A stretch of DNA of 64,000 nt from Piezodorus guildinii (lineage: Eukaryota > Arthropoda > Insecta > Hemiptera > Pentatomidae). A model generated the notes under the pieces. It saw nothing but the letters and a program-made list of their open reading frames with translations. It was not told where the DNA came from and searched no databases. Position 1 is the first letter of the stretch; every line of letters starts with the position of its first letter. A program made the translations under genes and the position numbers. Positions 23,233 through 34,859 of this stretch are shown piece after piece. Location: contig CM041298.1 of the NCBI GenBank assembly GCA_023052935.1, positions 7,707,344 through 7,771,343 on the forward strand, given 5' to 3'.

Positions 23233-24112
23233 TCTGGTGCGGGCAACACACGACTTTCACTTACCTCCGTTCTTAAAATTGATTAAAGAATTTTCGAATA
23301 CTGTAAGGGATAAAAATTAGTGAAACCATTAAAGAATTAATTAAATAAAATTTCTATAAAAACATGTGTTTTATTAAGAAATCTATTATGTTGTTATTTT
23401 AAACATTCACTTAGTTTTATCGGATTTTTATCATTCTATATTAACTTTTAAGAATTTGTGTATGAGATAATTTTTTTTTAAAATCTTTAGCTTTCCAACG
23501 GTATATTATACATGTATATTACTGTTCTTAAGTTAAAAAACAAAAACTTGCATTAAAAAAGTATATTTTCAGTTTTTTTCCTTTAGTTGTGTATCGAATT
23601 CATTCAATTTATATATTTATCTTTTTTTCATCAGTGGTAACAAGATAATAATGTTATTTTTATAAAATCTACAAAATTAAAGGTACCTTAGAAGAAGAAA
23701 ATTTAAAATATCGGCATTTAAGCCTTGTCAGACCATTTAATCAGAATGAAACCTAAACGATATTACAGCCTATTAAATTTTACATCGATATTGCGAGTTT
23801 AAACAAAATCTTCAGAACCGTTTTTGAGAAAATCGTAAAAAGGTGCTAAATGCATGGTATAAAGTGGCTCTTCTGGTAAGCACATTTTTATGAAAAAGGT
23901 TTTGTAACGTCTCGGACGTATATTTGTCTTAAATATGATATTTCAGTTTCATAGGACACTTTTAGTTTTGACGTGGAAGTTACCACACACACAGACCTTG
24001 ATTATTTGGACTCAGGGGACCCTAAAACGTGTATTTCCGTTGAAAACTGGAATTCGAAAATTTTCACGATCCCAATACTTTCCCTTACTATATATAGTAA
24101 GTGAAAGTAAAA
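23233..24112 (+). mobile_element. HIN element
   Basis: Almost complete: TCTGGTGCGGGCAACACACG start, ACTTTCACTTAC, then the full body, a reduced CA run near 23984, and the CTTACTATATATAGTAAG palindrome with GTGAAAGTAAAA at the end. Confidence 0.9.
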
Positions 24113-24170
24113 TTAATGAAGTTCTATAGAGTGCTTCGAGTTCAATCTTCATTGTGTATGTTTCTTTTTT

Positions 24171-24289
24171 TTCGAATTCTAGTTTTCAACGGAAATACAC
24201 GTTTTAGGACACCCTGAGTCCAAATAATCAAGTCCTGCAAAAAGGTCTTTGTGTGTTTGTGTCTGTGTGTGTATGTGTGTGTGTGTGTC

Positions 24290-24370
<81 letters not shown>

Positions 24371-25105
24371 TAACTTCCGGGCGAAAACAAAAAGCGCTAT
24401 GAAACTGAAATTTCATATTTATGACAAATATACGCCCGTGATGTTACATAATCTTTTTCATCAAAATCGGCTGACCGGAAGCCCTACTTTATCCTACGCA
24501 TTTAGCACCTTAATACGATTTTTTTTAAAAACGGCTCTAACGATTTTGATTAAACTCACTATATCGATGTGAAATTTAATGGGCTTTAATATCATGTAGG
24601 TTTCATTCTGATTGAAATAGTACGACAGGGCTTAAATACCGATATTTTAAATTTTCTTTTTCTAAAGTACCTTTAATTTTATAGATTTAAAAACAATTGG
24701 AACATCATCTTATTAGCATTGATAAATAACTGGTAAATATGCAAGTGTAGCGAATTTGATTAACAAATAAAGGAGAAAACTTCAAACATATTTTTTTATA
24801 CAAATTATGTGTTTTTGAACACAAGAATAGTAATATAGATGTATAATATACCGTTGGATAGCTAAAGATTTTAGAAAAAATATTATCTGATCTACGGAAT
24901 TTTAAACGTTAATGGAGAGTGATAAAAGTAACTGATTGTTGTTGAAAAAAATATAATAGATTATTTAATTAAACACATGTTTCTATTGAAATTAAAAATA
25001 ATTAATTCGTTTACAATTTATTTGTGTCTTTAAACGTTTTTAAAAATTCTTAAATTGGTTTTAACAACGCAGGTAAGTGAAAGTCGTGTGTTTCGCGCAT
25101 TCGAT
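24171..25105 (-). mobile_element. HIN element, inverted relative to its neighbour
   Basis: Reverse-orientation copy starting inside the 3' region (TTCGAATTCTAGTTTTCAAC) and ending GGTAAGTGAAAGTCGTGTGT. It lies 58 bp from the + copy at 23233-24112, forming an inverted pair with ~0.9-kb arms. It carries the longest microsatellite of the family. Confidence 0.88.
24249..24369. repeat. (TG)n microsatellite inside HIN
   Basis: About 120 bp of TG with a few TC/TA interruptions. It is the expanded form of the family's internal CA/TG tract. Long open frames on both strands here are low-complexity artefacts. Confidence 0.95.
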
Positions 25106-25418
25106 TTTTTATTATTATTATAATTTTTGAGATATTCGTGAAAAAAATTTAAAATATCATTTTTCTCTACTTTCATACAAAACCCGACACGGAAGTTACG
25201 GAAACGTTTACTAGATATCATGGAAAATAAATAAACAGATTATAACAAGATTCGGGTTTATTTTCTTTATGTTCAGGGTACTGTGCTAATAAAATGTTTC
25301 TAAGATGTTATATGTTAAATGTACAAAGCAGTAACACCCATCTATATTCAATAACTGAGAAAAAAAAAAAGAGTTTTAAAATGAATTGTCGAAACCGTTG
25401 CTAGCACTCGTATTATTA

Positions 25419-26335
25419 TTGGGCTGTTTCACATGAAATGTCCGTTTTTATAGTTTATGAAATACATAAAGGATTTTGCAGGTCTCTGTTGTTTTCTTCC
25501 GAACGTTTACATATTTAAAGTAAACAGTTACTAATTCTCTACCTTTGTATTATAAACATTAGCTTCCCAATCAATTACTCACTTTTTAGTATACCTCCAA
25601 ATAAGAACATGGAAACACGCGATTTTCGAGTAATATTTTTGTAAGAGTTTAAACTCAGCAGCTGAGGCCGCTAGAAACATTTGCAAGGCGTTTGGGTAAG
25701 GGAGTGTCAATGAACGGACCATTCGCCGTTGGTTTGCTTAGTTTTCAGCTGAGGATTACCGACTTGAAAAACTTGCTCCGAGGAAGACCTCATTCCGTAA
25801 TAGACAACGATGTCCTCAAACATACATTAGAAGGAAACCCCTGCCAAACAGTTAAAGGACTCTCAGCACAACTAAATGCAAGTGCATCTACCGTTTCCAG
25901 ACATTTAAAGTGTATTGGGAAAGTAAAAAAGCTCGATACATAGGTACCTCATGATCTCACTGAGCGGCAGCAAGACCCCATGTTTCAAAACATACCGTGC
26001 AAAAATTGAACGAACTGGGCTACGAAGTTCTTCCGCACCCACCATATTCTCCCGACTTGTCTCCAACAGATTAGCACCTTTTCAGGAATTTAGTCAACTT
26101 CATCAAAGAAAACGTTTTGAAAATGATGATCAAGTGAAAAGTGCGTTTTCAGATTATGTTTCACTTCAAAGCTCAGAGTTTTTCAGTTCGGGGATAAAAT
26201 ATTTGGTTTCACGTTGGGAAAAATGTGTAGAAAAAGAAGGTAAATAGTTCGAATAAAATTATCTTGTTTTCATATCGTATTTTTAATAAAAATCCTTTAC
26301 CTTTAAAACGGATATTTCATGTGAAACAACCCAAT
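25419..26335 (+). mobile_element. Deleted mariner derivative, copy 1 (complete ends)
   Basis: 917 bp between TA dinucleotides. Terminal inverted repeats are TTGGGCTGTTTCACATGAAA at left and the matching TTTCATGTGAAACAACCCAA at right. The start METRDFRVIFL is followed by a stop. The second helix-turn-helix remains readable as NDVLKHTLEGNPCQTVKGLS and ASASTVSRHLKCIGKVKKLD (25692-25941). The frame then jumps from around the RQQ codons directly to ARPHVSKHTVQKLN near 25970. This removes the central catalytic core with the first two catalytic aspartates. The C-terminal part reaches KCVEKEGK at about 26247. It cannot make transposase but its ends look mobilisable. Confidence 0.9.
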
Positions 26336-26480
26336 AGTTACTATGAACACCGCTAGACAGCGCTAGTGTACCGACAGCAATGGCCTATCTCTAGACACTA
26401 CTGATAATGCGGGGTGCGGCCGAATTGACACCCCTGTCACTGATTAACTTCCATTAGGACTTACCCCCTTTTCTTGTCAG

Positions 26481-26615
26481 TTCGAAATCCTATCCCTCCC
26501 CGATGTTCCCCCTTCCGCGGATACTGAAGATAGCCTTGAGCCTTTAGATAGTGAAGGACAACTTGAGCAGTATACTGCGATCTTCCGTTCGGACTAGTCG
26601 ACGAAGTGTTCTTCG
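26481..26615 (+). other. Candidate spliced exon (135 nt), function unknown
   Basis: A less AT-rich island is bounded by a strong acceptor (CCCCTTTTCTTGTCAG ending at 26480) and a consensus donor (CTTCG/GTAAGTAA, GT at 26616). Frame 1 is open for 38 codons (FEILSLPDVPPSADTEDSLE and so on) and then meets TAG at codon 39. It would therefore be a non-coding exon, a last coding segment, or a decayed exon. The opposite strand is also open across it. No homology recognised. Confidence 0.3.
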
Positions 26616-26878
26616 GTAAGTAATCATAATAATAAATAATATAATTTTTTTTATTTTGTATATTCAATAGTGAAGATTAATTGATCTAAAAACACATCGA
26701 TTATCGAAATTTATATTATTTTAATCGTTTAGTTTTATCGATTTCCTTCATCCGATTTCATCTAAAGAACACACTATTAAAATACGTTTAAAAATTGCGG
26801 TTATTTCCAAAACGTATTAAGTATATATGTAATTTTATTCTAAATCATAACAAAATTATAATTTTTTAATAGATAAAA

Positions 26879-27754
26879 AACTGATGCGGCAACACACGAC
26901 TTTCACTTACCTCGACTGTCAAAATTTTAAAAATATTTTAAGTTGATTTTAATAAAAAGTGTATTCATTTTCGTTGGAAACATATAATTTAGAATAGATA
27001 ATATAACTATATTGAATTTTTAATCAGTAATAAGTTTATTCCCTATTCGTCGCTTTATATTACCTTTTACAACTCTGTGTATCAGATAATATTTTTTCTA
27101 AAATCTTGCTCTTTCCAACGGTTTATTATACATCTATATTACTGTTCTTATGGTCAAAAACGAAAAATTGCATTAAAAATATATTTTTTCTGTTTTCTCC
27201 TTTAGTTGGGTATCGAATTTATTCAATTTATATATTTACCTGTTTTTTATCAGCGTTAACAAGATAATTTAGTTATATTTATTGAATCTACAAAATTAAA
27301 GGTACTTTAGGGGAAGAAAATTTAAAATATCGGCATTTAAGCCCTGTCAGACCATTTTTATCCAAATAAAACCTATATGATATTAAAACCCATTAAATTT
27401 TACATCGATATAGCGAGTTTAATCAAAATCGTCGGAACCGTTTTCGAGAAAATCGAAAAAAAGTGCAAAATGCATGGTATAAAGTGCCTCTTCTGGTAAG
27501 CTCATTTTTGAAAAAAGTTTTGTCTCGTCTCGGGCGTAGAGTTGTCTTAAATATGAAATTTCAGTTTCATAGGACTTTTTGTTTCCGCCGGGAGTTACCA
27601 AACACACACACACACACACCCAGACCTTTTTGCGGGACTTGGTTATTTGGACTCAGGGGACCCTAAAACGTGTATTTCCGTTGAAAACTGGAATTCGAAA
27701 ATTTTCACGATCGCAATACTTCCCCTTACTATATATAGTAAGTGAAAGTAAAAA
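26879..27754 (+). mobile_element. HIN element
   Basis: Near-complete: GATGCGGCAACACACGACTT start, ACTTTCACTTAC, short CA tract at about 27603-27620, and the CTTACTATATATAGTAAG palindrome before the terminal GTGAAAGTAAAA. Confidence 0.9.
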
Positions 27755-27924
27755 TTAGTAATTAGTATTGTAAATTAAAATTTGTTTTGTTAGGTAATTT
27801 AATCTGAAACATACGTTTCCATCGAAACTGAATTTAATTCTTTAACCTGTTTTCAACCCTAACTTTATTTTAAAGTTCTTTAACCGATTTTAACATCGGA
27901 GATAAGTGAAAGTCGTGTGTTGCG
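27755..27924 (-). mobile_element. HIN 5'-end fragment
   Basis: Minus-strand first ~170 bp of the family, ending ATAAGTGAAAGTCGTGTGTT. It abuts the preceding + copy, so the two form a tail-to-tail junction. Confidence 0.75.
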
Positions 27925-28241
27925 ATTTGCTTTTGTTTTTTAAATCGAAAGGCAGATTTCGATAAAAAATAAACGATTAGAATCGAATATTCTAACACAT
28001 ATCGATTTTTTTAAAAACAATATCGAATAGTGCCTTTTAGAACTCCGGGTCTCAATTATCAGTAACAATTTAGTATTGTTTTTATATATGTATTGAGTTG
28101 TTAAATTTGAAATGTCCGATTTTTTAAAATCTTAATCTTAATAGAAGATTAAAGCGTTATCTGTTAATTCTTAGGAAAATATTTACCATATGCCATAAAC
28201 ACTTGTTAATACTCTATTTACGAACTATGTTTGTTTTTTAG
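27925..28241. other. AT-rich non-coding DNA
   Basis: Nothing recognised between two HIN copies. Confidence 0.45.
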
Positions 28242-29107
28242 CTTCACTTACTATATATAGTAAGGGGAAGTATTGCAATAGTGAAAATTTTTTAATTCCA
28301 GTTTTCAACGGAAATACACATTTTAGGGTCCCCTGAGTCCAAATAACCAAGTCCCGCAAAAAGGTCTATGTGTGTGTGTGTGTGTGTGGTAACTCCCGGG
28401 CGGAAACGGTAAGTCCTATGAAACTGAAATTTCATATTTAAGACAAAGATACGCCCGAGACGTTACAAAACCTTTTTCGTTAATATGAGCTTACCAGAAG
28501 ATCCACTTTATACCATGCATTTTGCACTTTTTTTCGATTTTCTCGAAAACGGTTCCGACAATTTTGATTAAACTCGCTATATCGATGTAGAATTTGATGG
28601 GCTTTAATTTCATGTAGTTTTCATTCTGATTACAATGGTCTGACAGGGCTTAAATGCTGATATTTTACATTTCTTTTCCTGTAAAGTACCTTTAATTTTG
28701 TAAAAAGAAATATATTATCTTGTTACCACCGATGAAAAACACATAAATATATATATATTGAACGAATTCAATATCTAACTAACGGAGAAAACTGAAAAAA
28801 TATTTTTTAATGCAATTTTTTTATTTTGTACATAGCAACAGTAATATACCGTTGGAAAGCTTTTAGAATAAATATTATCTAGTGAACAAACTTGTAAAAG
28901 TTAATAAAGAGTGATGAAAAGCCGATAAATCTGATTATTTTAGATAATAATATAATAGATTTTTTAATAAAACACATGTTTCTATAGAAATTCAATTTAA
29001 TTATTTCTTTAATGGTTTCACGTATTTTAATCTCTAACTGTATTAGAAAATCCTTTAATTGATTTTAAAATGGAGGTAAGTGAAAGTCGTGTGTTGCCCG
29101 CACGAGA
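28242..29107 (-). mobile_element. HIN element
   Basis: Complete minus-strand copy: CTTCACTTACTATATATAGT at left, TG tract near 28370-28388, and GGTAAGTGAAAGTCGTGTGT, then GCCCGCACGAGA at right, followed by a T-run. Confidence 0.9.
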
Positions 29108-29564
29108 TTTTTTTTCAACAACAATGTTTATTGGGAAAAATTACAATCTATCCCAATTTTACATCAATAGTAGTGGTGAAATATATCATACACTAGCTGT
29201 GACACGCAGCTTTGCTCGCGAATATTGCATTTCGTATTAATTTATGTGCGTTTATGGTAGATTGGTTATAATAAATATCAACTATCAGCTACTCTTTGTT
29301 ATCATTTAAAGCCCGATCTTGACTTCCTCCAGCCAAATTTACAATAGCAAACCAGTAGAAGTGGTTATAATCACTTAATATGAAAAAATAATCGTCACAA
29401 ACCGTTGACAGCCTAAATATGAATTAATGATATTCGTCGGTAAAACCTTACAACTGAATCACTGCCATATAAATTTATAAATTCTAACCTTTAAGTATTT
29501 AGACAGAAGCTAAGTAATTTCGCAACTGAATAATAACACGCATTTCCCGCCTTCAACCAGGACT

Positions 29565-29840
29565 TTATTTCCCCCTGCATTTATTTTTTTTTGTTATCAT
29601 TGAGCCTAAATACTTAAATTTCTCTATGTGTTCAAAAGTATGCCCTGATATATCAATATCACCAAGATCGCCACCGTCTCTGCTACAAATCATATATTTT
29701 GCCTTTTCGGTATTTATTTCGAGTCCTATTTCTCTACCGGTTTTTATTAATGCACTTGTAGTTAGTTGTATAGTTTCCGTGTCTTCTCCTAGCAGGACCG
29801 AATGATTGGCGTTTTCCAGAACCGGAATTTTATCATCCAA
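29565..29840 (-). pseudogene. Reverse transcriptase fragment of another LINE
   Basis: Encodes about 91 residues of an RT palm-thumb boundary: LLGEDTETIQLTTSALIKTG, REIGLEINTEKAKYMICSRD and FEHIEKFKYLGSMITKKNK. The KTKYM..SR and KFKYLGS..T blocks are typical of RTE- or related-clade LINEs and differ from LINE A-D here. Ordinarily a YADD motif lies just upstream; at the end of this frame (29840) the match stops, so only a scrap remains. Assignment to RTE is tentative. Confidence 0.65.
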
Positions 29841-29904
29841 ATTTAAACCTTTTTAGTACATGTTACCTTTTCTTTGATATATTCTAAAGCGACTTCGTCT
29901 GCAT

Positions 29905-30370
29905 CAATTTCTGTTATTATGATTGCTAGTAAGAAGTTTTTAAAAGAATATATTTTAAAGTACTTCCGCCTAAATGAGTTTTATTTTCTTGTGGCAGAAC
30001 ATACTGTTTCTCCGCAGCCCGATCTTGACGTAAATCTATTCCTACGTGTTTAAATGTTTACATCTGTGATTAATTGTTACGGAAAAATATAAATTAACGG
30101 GAAATTGAATCATTTAAAAATAAAAGGTAAATCATTTGGAATCATTGGGATGCGAGGTTTTTATTTCTCCCAAATTTTTCCCGTTTTTTCCCTGATTTTC
30201 CCCTGGTTCTTCACTCCTATTGGTCGCAGCGTGATGTTATATAGCCTATAGCCTTCCTCGATAAATGGACTATCCAACACAAACAATTTTCAATTGGAAC
30301 CAGTAGTTTCTGAGATTAGCGCGTTCAAACAAACAAACAAACTCTTCAGCTTTATAATATTAGTATAGAT
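29905..30370. repeat. LINE-tail-like dispersed repeat, copy 1
   Basis: The block 29905-30125 matches 55745-56035: shared strings AAGAAGTTTTTAAA, TATTTTAAAGTACTTC, CCCGATCTTGAC and CCTACGTGTTTAAATGTTT. It continues to GCGTTCAAACAAACAAACAA and TTAGTATAGAT near 30370, an ending common to insect RTE-like repeats. A 'GACACGCAGCTTTGCTCGCG' motif lies upstream at 29202-29221. Confidence 0.55.
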
Positions 30371-30571
30371 ACTACATTCATATAATATTTACACGGCATA
30401 AAATTACAATAAAATATATATACAATAATGAATCAATAAACTGTTTACAAAGTCTATAAATCACTCATACTTATATACACGTCATAGGAGTATATAATCG
30501 TACATACAGCACATAGAGTGTAGAATCTAGCCAGTGCCTAGAACTCCAATATATACATATTTATAAAAATA

Positions 30572-30842
30572 TGTAATCTAGCAAAAGTTAATAAAGAGTG
30601 ATGAAAAGGCGATAAAATTGATTATTTTATTTACATTTTGACAAAATGTTAACAACGATTTTGATTGAGTCATCCTCACAATAATATAATAGATTTTCTA
30701 ATAAAACATATGTTTTTATAGAAATTCAATTTAATTGATTCTTTATTAGTTTCACTCATTTTTATATCTAACTGCATTTGACAATTCTTTAATCGATTTT
30801 ACCAACGGAGATAAGTCAAAGTCGTGTGTTGCCCGCACCAGA
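30572..30842 (-). mobile_element. HIN 5'-end fragment carrying a LINE A scrap
   Basis: Minus-strand 5' portion of HIN ending AAGTCGTGTGTTGCCCGCAC. It is interrupted at 30629-30682. Confidence 0.8.
30629..30682 (-). mobile_element. 54-bp LINE A 3'-terminal fragment
   Basis: Reverse complement matches the LINE A copy 1 3' UTR at about 6212-6265, including GTTAACATTTTGTCAAAATG and GAGGATGACTC. It is an extremely 5'-truncated insertion inside HIN. Confidence 0.75.
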
Positions 30843-31068
30843 TTTTTAATTATGTAAATAAAATAATAATGGGTATTGTTTCTTTAGTAATTTGTTTTTT
30901 AAAAGGTCGCGAAAATGGAAAAAGAACCGCGAAACGTTAATCTGAAAGGTTTATAAAATTTTCTTTTGGGTAAAATTAAACTTAGCTCATGCTTTGTACT
31001 TGTTTATTTACGTAAAACCTTATTCTTAAAAACCCTAAAAGTCATTGACCACGTTTCACAGCCGTATA

Positions 31069-31367
31069 TGTTTGTTTATTCATTTAACGTCACTTTATGC
31101 TACTATGGCTAATCGGACGATCCTACAGTGGGAGTCCTAAATTTTAGCCTATCCAGGTTTTATTAGGATAGGGATCTTCAACGAGTACCTGACATCGCAC
31201 AGGCTCGGGACCGCCTTTTAACGTCCCCTCCGAAGGACGGCATAACATAGGATTTTTTACTCCCATTAAAAAACCCTAGGACCACCTGCGGGTTTAAACC
31301 CGTGACCTTTGTATAGGAGGCTGTTATGATAACCACCCAGCTACATGTGATCCCTCAAAGCCGTATA
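31069..31367 (-). mobile_element. S1 SINE, full length
   Basis: Complete minus-strand copy from the tail (TGTTTATTCATTTAACGTCA) through CCGAAGGACGGCATAAC to the tRNA-like head (GGGTTTAAACCCGTGACC, ending ACATGTGATCCCT). Confidence 0.9.
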
Positions 31368-31867
31368 GAAACGTTGAAAGAATAACTTTGAAAATTTGAA
31401 CTTTAAGTCTTTACAGAGGCTAATAATAGTTTGTTGGCTGACAAATAACACGCATTTCCCACCTTTAACGAGATTCCTTCCTGAATCTGGTTACATATAA
31501 TTATTTGGTAATAATGAACTGGTGTGTAAAATTTTGCAGCGTTTTTGAATTATAGTGATGGTATTTCCCTATTTGTTGCTATTAGTTACCTAGAAATAGT
31601 TCTTTATACTATCGATGGAAGTTTCTTGCAAGTGCACTATAAGAAAACAAATTAAAGCTCTATTGTGTGCTGTGAGCTGAACCACAATAATTCTTCATTA
31701 ATCCTATTAGAATTAGACGTTTTTAGTTCCCCATCGTAACTGCGAACCAGCCGACTTATAATTACTATTTATTTACTATAGAATAAACATCAATTATTAT
31801 TTAATTATTATTACAATTTTTTATTAAATAAAAATATTATACATGCCATAGGTAAGTGCTATGGCAA
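31368..31867. other. Non-coding spacer
   Basis: No gene or repeat recognised. Confidence 0.45.
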
Positions 31868-32214
31868 AGTGTGTCCGTGTGTGGTAACTCCCGGGCAGAA
31901 ACGAAAAGTCCTATGAAATTGAAATTTCATATTTAAGACAACTATACGCCCGAGACGTTACAGCAACTTTTTCACTAAAATCGGCTGACTGGAAGTCTTA
32001 TTTTATCCCATGCATTTAGCACCTTTTTACGATTTTCTCAAAAACGGCTCTAACGATTAAATTAAACTCGCTATATTGATATAAAATTTAATAGGCTTTA
32101 ATATCATGTAGGTTTCATTCTGACCGAAATGGTCTGATGGGGCTTACATGTAGATATTTTAAATTGTCTTCCTCTAAACTATCTTTAATTTTATATATTC
32201 TATAAAAATAACCA
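31868..32214 (-). mobile_element. HIN internal fragment, cut by mariner
   Basis: Starts at the TG tract (GTGTGTGGTAACTCCCGGGC) and stops abruptly at the TA of the mariner derivative at 32217. The sequence does not resume on the other side. Confidence 0.8.
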
Positions 32215-32216
32215 TA

Positions 32217-33084
32217 TTGTGTCACATGAAATGTCCGTTTTCAAGGTAAAGGATTTTTATTAAAAATACGATATGAAAACAAGATAATTTTATTCCAAGT
32301 ATTTACCTTCTTTTTCTACACACTTTTCCCAACGTGACACCAAATGTTTTTATCCCCGAACTGAAAAACTCTGAGCTTTGAAGTGAAACAAAATCTGAAA
32401 ACGCACTTTTCACTTGATCATCATTTTCAAAAAGTTTTCCTTTGACGGAGTTGTCTACATTCCTGAACAGGTGATGATCTGTTGGAGACAAGTCGGGAGA
32501 ATATGGTGGGTGCGGAAAAACATCGTAGCCGAGTTCTTTCAATTTTTGCACGGTATGTTTTGAAACATGGGGTCTTGCTGCCGCTCAATGAGATCATGAG
32601 GTACCCATGTATCGAGCTTTTTTACTTTCCCAATACACTTTAAATGTCTGGAAACGGTAGATGCACTTGCATTTAGTTTTGCTGAGAGTCCTTTAACTGT
32701 TTGGTAGGGGTTTCCTTCTACTGTATGTTTGAGGACATCGTTGTCTATTACGGTCGGAGGTCTTCCTCGGGGCAAGTTTTCCAAGTCGGTATCCCAGCTG
32801 AAAACTTAGCAAACCAACGGCGAATGGTCCGTTCATCAACTTTCCCTTCCCCAAACGCCTTACAAAAATATTACTCGAAAATCGCGTGTTTCCATGTTCA
32901 TATTTGGAGGTATACTAAAAAGTAGGCAATTGATTGGGAAGCATATGTATATAATACAAAAGTAGAGGATTAGTAACTGTTTACTTTAAATATGTAAACA
33001 TTCGGAAGAAAACAACAGAGACCTGCAAAATCCTTTATGTATTTCAGAAACTATAAAAACGGACATTTATGTGAAACAACCCAA
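32217..33084 (-). mobile_element. Deleted mariner derivative, copy 2
   Basis: 868 bp flanked by TA (32215-32216 and 33085-33086); inverted termini start TTGTGTCACATGAAATGTCC and end ATGTGAAACAACCCAA. On the minus strand: the paired-type DNA-binding region (ENLPRGRPPTVIDND, TVEGNPYQTVKGLSAK and WVPHDLIERQQ) at 32784-32570, then the same deletion junction to QKLKELGYDV, PHPPYSPDLSPTDHHLFRNV (third catalytic Asp region) and GKVCRKRR. The first two catalytic aspartates are absent. The start-codon region is damaged. This is the same non-autonomous lineage as the copies at 25419 and 44808. Confidence 0.9.
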
Positions 33085-33234
33085 TAAAAGAATTTCTTGT
33101 TCATATAAGCATAGACATATGACATTTGAAAATTAAATTAATTCTAATAATATAGAATTCAATTAAGCACAATGTATATTTCATTTCTAATTAAAACATA
33201 TGTTCCTTGATACAAATAGCAAAAAAAAAAATGT

Positions 33235-33450
33235 CTACAGTAACATTTAGATTACGATGACATACTTCAAGATGATATATCTCTACAAGCTGATGATGCT
33301 TTACAATTAAATGAAACAATAATTTAAAAAAACATGCATTACCAGCATAATCCAATAAATGCCAGCGCAAATCGAGATTTAAAAAAAAAAAGAAAAGGTT
33401 TTTACTTCTATTGACTGCCTGAATTGTAGTTTTTTTTTTGTTTTTTTAAC
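33235..33450 (-). repeat. Dispersed repeat X, copy 2
   Basis: Reverse complement of parts of 19360-19610 (CATACTTCAAGATGATATAT, TTACAATTAAATGAAACAAT). The CAGCGCAAATCGAGA and GACTGCCTGAATTGTA blocks are shared with 53940-54015. Confidence 0.55.
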
Positions 33451-33473
33451 ATATCTTCTTTTTCAGTTATATT

Positions 33474-33628
33474 TTTACTTTCACTAACTATATAAAGTAA
33501 AAGGAAGAATTGCGATCGTGAAAATTTTCGAATTCCAGTATTCAACGGAAAAACACATTTTAGGGTCCCCTGAGTCCAAATAACCAAGTCCCACAAAAAG
33601 GTCTGTGGGTGTGTGTGGGTGGTTTTTT
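33474..33628 (-). mobile_element. HIN 3'-end fragment
   Basis: Only the terminal ~155 bp: ACTTTCACTAACTATATAAA to the start of the TG tract. Confidence 0.8.
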
Positions 33629-33961
33629 GTTTTTTACATAACTCCTTCTTCAGTTATATCTTTATCTAGACTTTTGAATGTTGAATATGATCTGATAACT
33701 CAAAGTAATTGCGTTTTCCTTGTTACTGAAGATGTTTATTGTCTAATGTTGTGTTGTATTTGGCGACCTGAACAGTCTGAGACTGACGTCAATAAAATAG
33801 ATGTGAGTTCAATGTCAATTGATTTGTTTATTAATAATTTCTGATTTTCATAACCGTCAAAATAAATGATGTTACATAAGTTGAGAACATGAAGTAGTAT
33901 GAGGGAATTTCTGTTACACTTGCATTAGAACATGTAGAGGAATTAAAGTATTTGGAGTATA

Positions 33962-34859
33962 CAGTAAACCCTCTTTTTAACGAACACGGTTATAACGAAA
34001 ACCGTTTATAACGAACTATCGTTGCGGTCCCTTGAAAAATGAATAGAAAACTATGCTTTCTCCTCGTTTATAACGAAATATTATTTTATAACGAATTAAC
34101 GAACTACTTTTGTGGACCTCAGAATTAAATTTGTTCGGTTATTACGAAAAATAAAGAAGAAAAAAATTACGATACGTCTTAATGACCAGTAAAGAGCGGC
34201 GCCTTTCTGTCCAAATACTTCCCTCTTCCCTCTATTCAGTGATTCATAGTCTTTGGCAGCTTCTGGTTTCTGGTGTTTCAGCTAGTTTTTCTGTTTTTAT
34301 TGCTATTATTACTAGCTTTAATTCGAGTTTCCTACGAGGTCAAGAGAAAATCCATTGATTTAAATACAAGGTTGGCGGAAGAATTCTCCAAGAAGTGGAT
34401 AAAAAAATTGAGTCGAAATCGAAAATTGCGGAAAAATACGGGATTTCAAAATCTCCTCTATCAACGATTATCGCTAATAAAAATAAATCGATGCCTCCGT
34501 TGCGTCTTCATCGGGAGGTGAAAAAAAAAGAATATGTTATTTCAACTTTATATGCATTGCTGTGATTTTGACATTGTAAGTTCCTTTTTAAGTTTTGTAT
34601 TTTGAATAAAGTATTATGTAAAAATGTGAAATAAGATAGATATATGTACATAGTGCATAGTTTTAACTGCTTTTGTAGTTTCTAAATAAGCATGTGCCTG
34701 AAAGCGAATGCTGTATTGAAAATATTTCTTTTTAACCACCTGAATTTATAGCAAGACATATAATATACATACAACATATTTTTCGGAAATAACGAATTCT
34801 TTTATAACGAACAGAGAATTTTTTGGTCCTTGGGAGTTCGTTAAAACGAGGGTTTACTG
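33962..34859 (+). mobile_element. Pogo/Tigger-like transposon remnant, 898 bp
   Basis: Inverted termini CAGTAAACCCTC...TTTTAACGAAC and GTTCGTTAAAACGAGGGTTT...ACTG (34837-34859) have the CAGTA(A/G)ACCCTCG form of pogo/Tigger elements. A left TA flank is present; the right flank is TT, so the duplication has decayed. Repeated TTATAACGAA words extend the subterminal regions. Inside, at about 34397-34486, one frame reads QEVDKKIESKSKIAEKYGIS, then KSPLSTIIANK, matching the N-terminal helix-turn-helix of CENP-B/Tigger proteins. No DDE domain remains. It is an internally deleted, frameshifted element. Confidence 0.8.

Noticed and set aside
24142..24416. Open frames rich in His-Thr or Cys-Val repeats
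   Set aside because: They are translations of the TG/CA microsatellite inside HIN.
34273..34521. 82-residue frame starting MFQLVFLFLLLLLLALIRV as a secreted or membrane peptide
   Set aside because: It lies inside the pogo-like element and is out of frame with the helix-turn-helix; the hydrophobic start comes from T-rich sequence.
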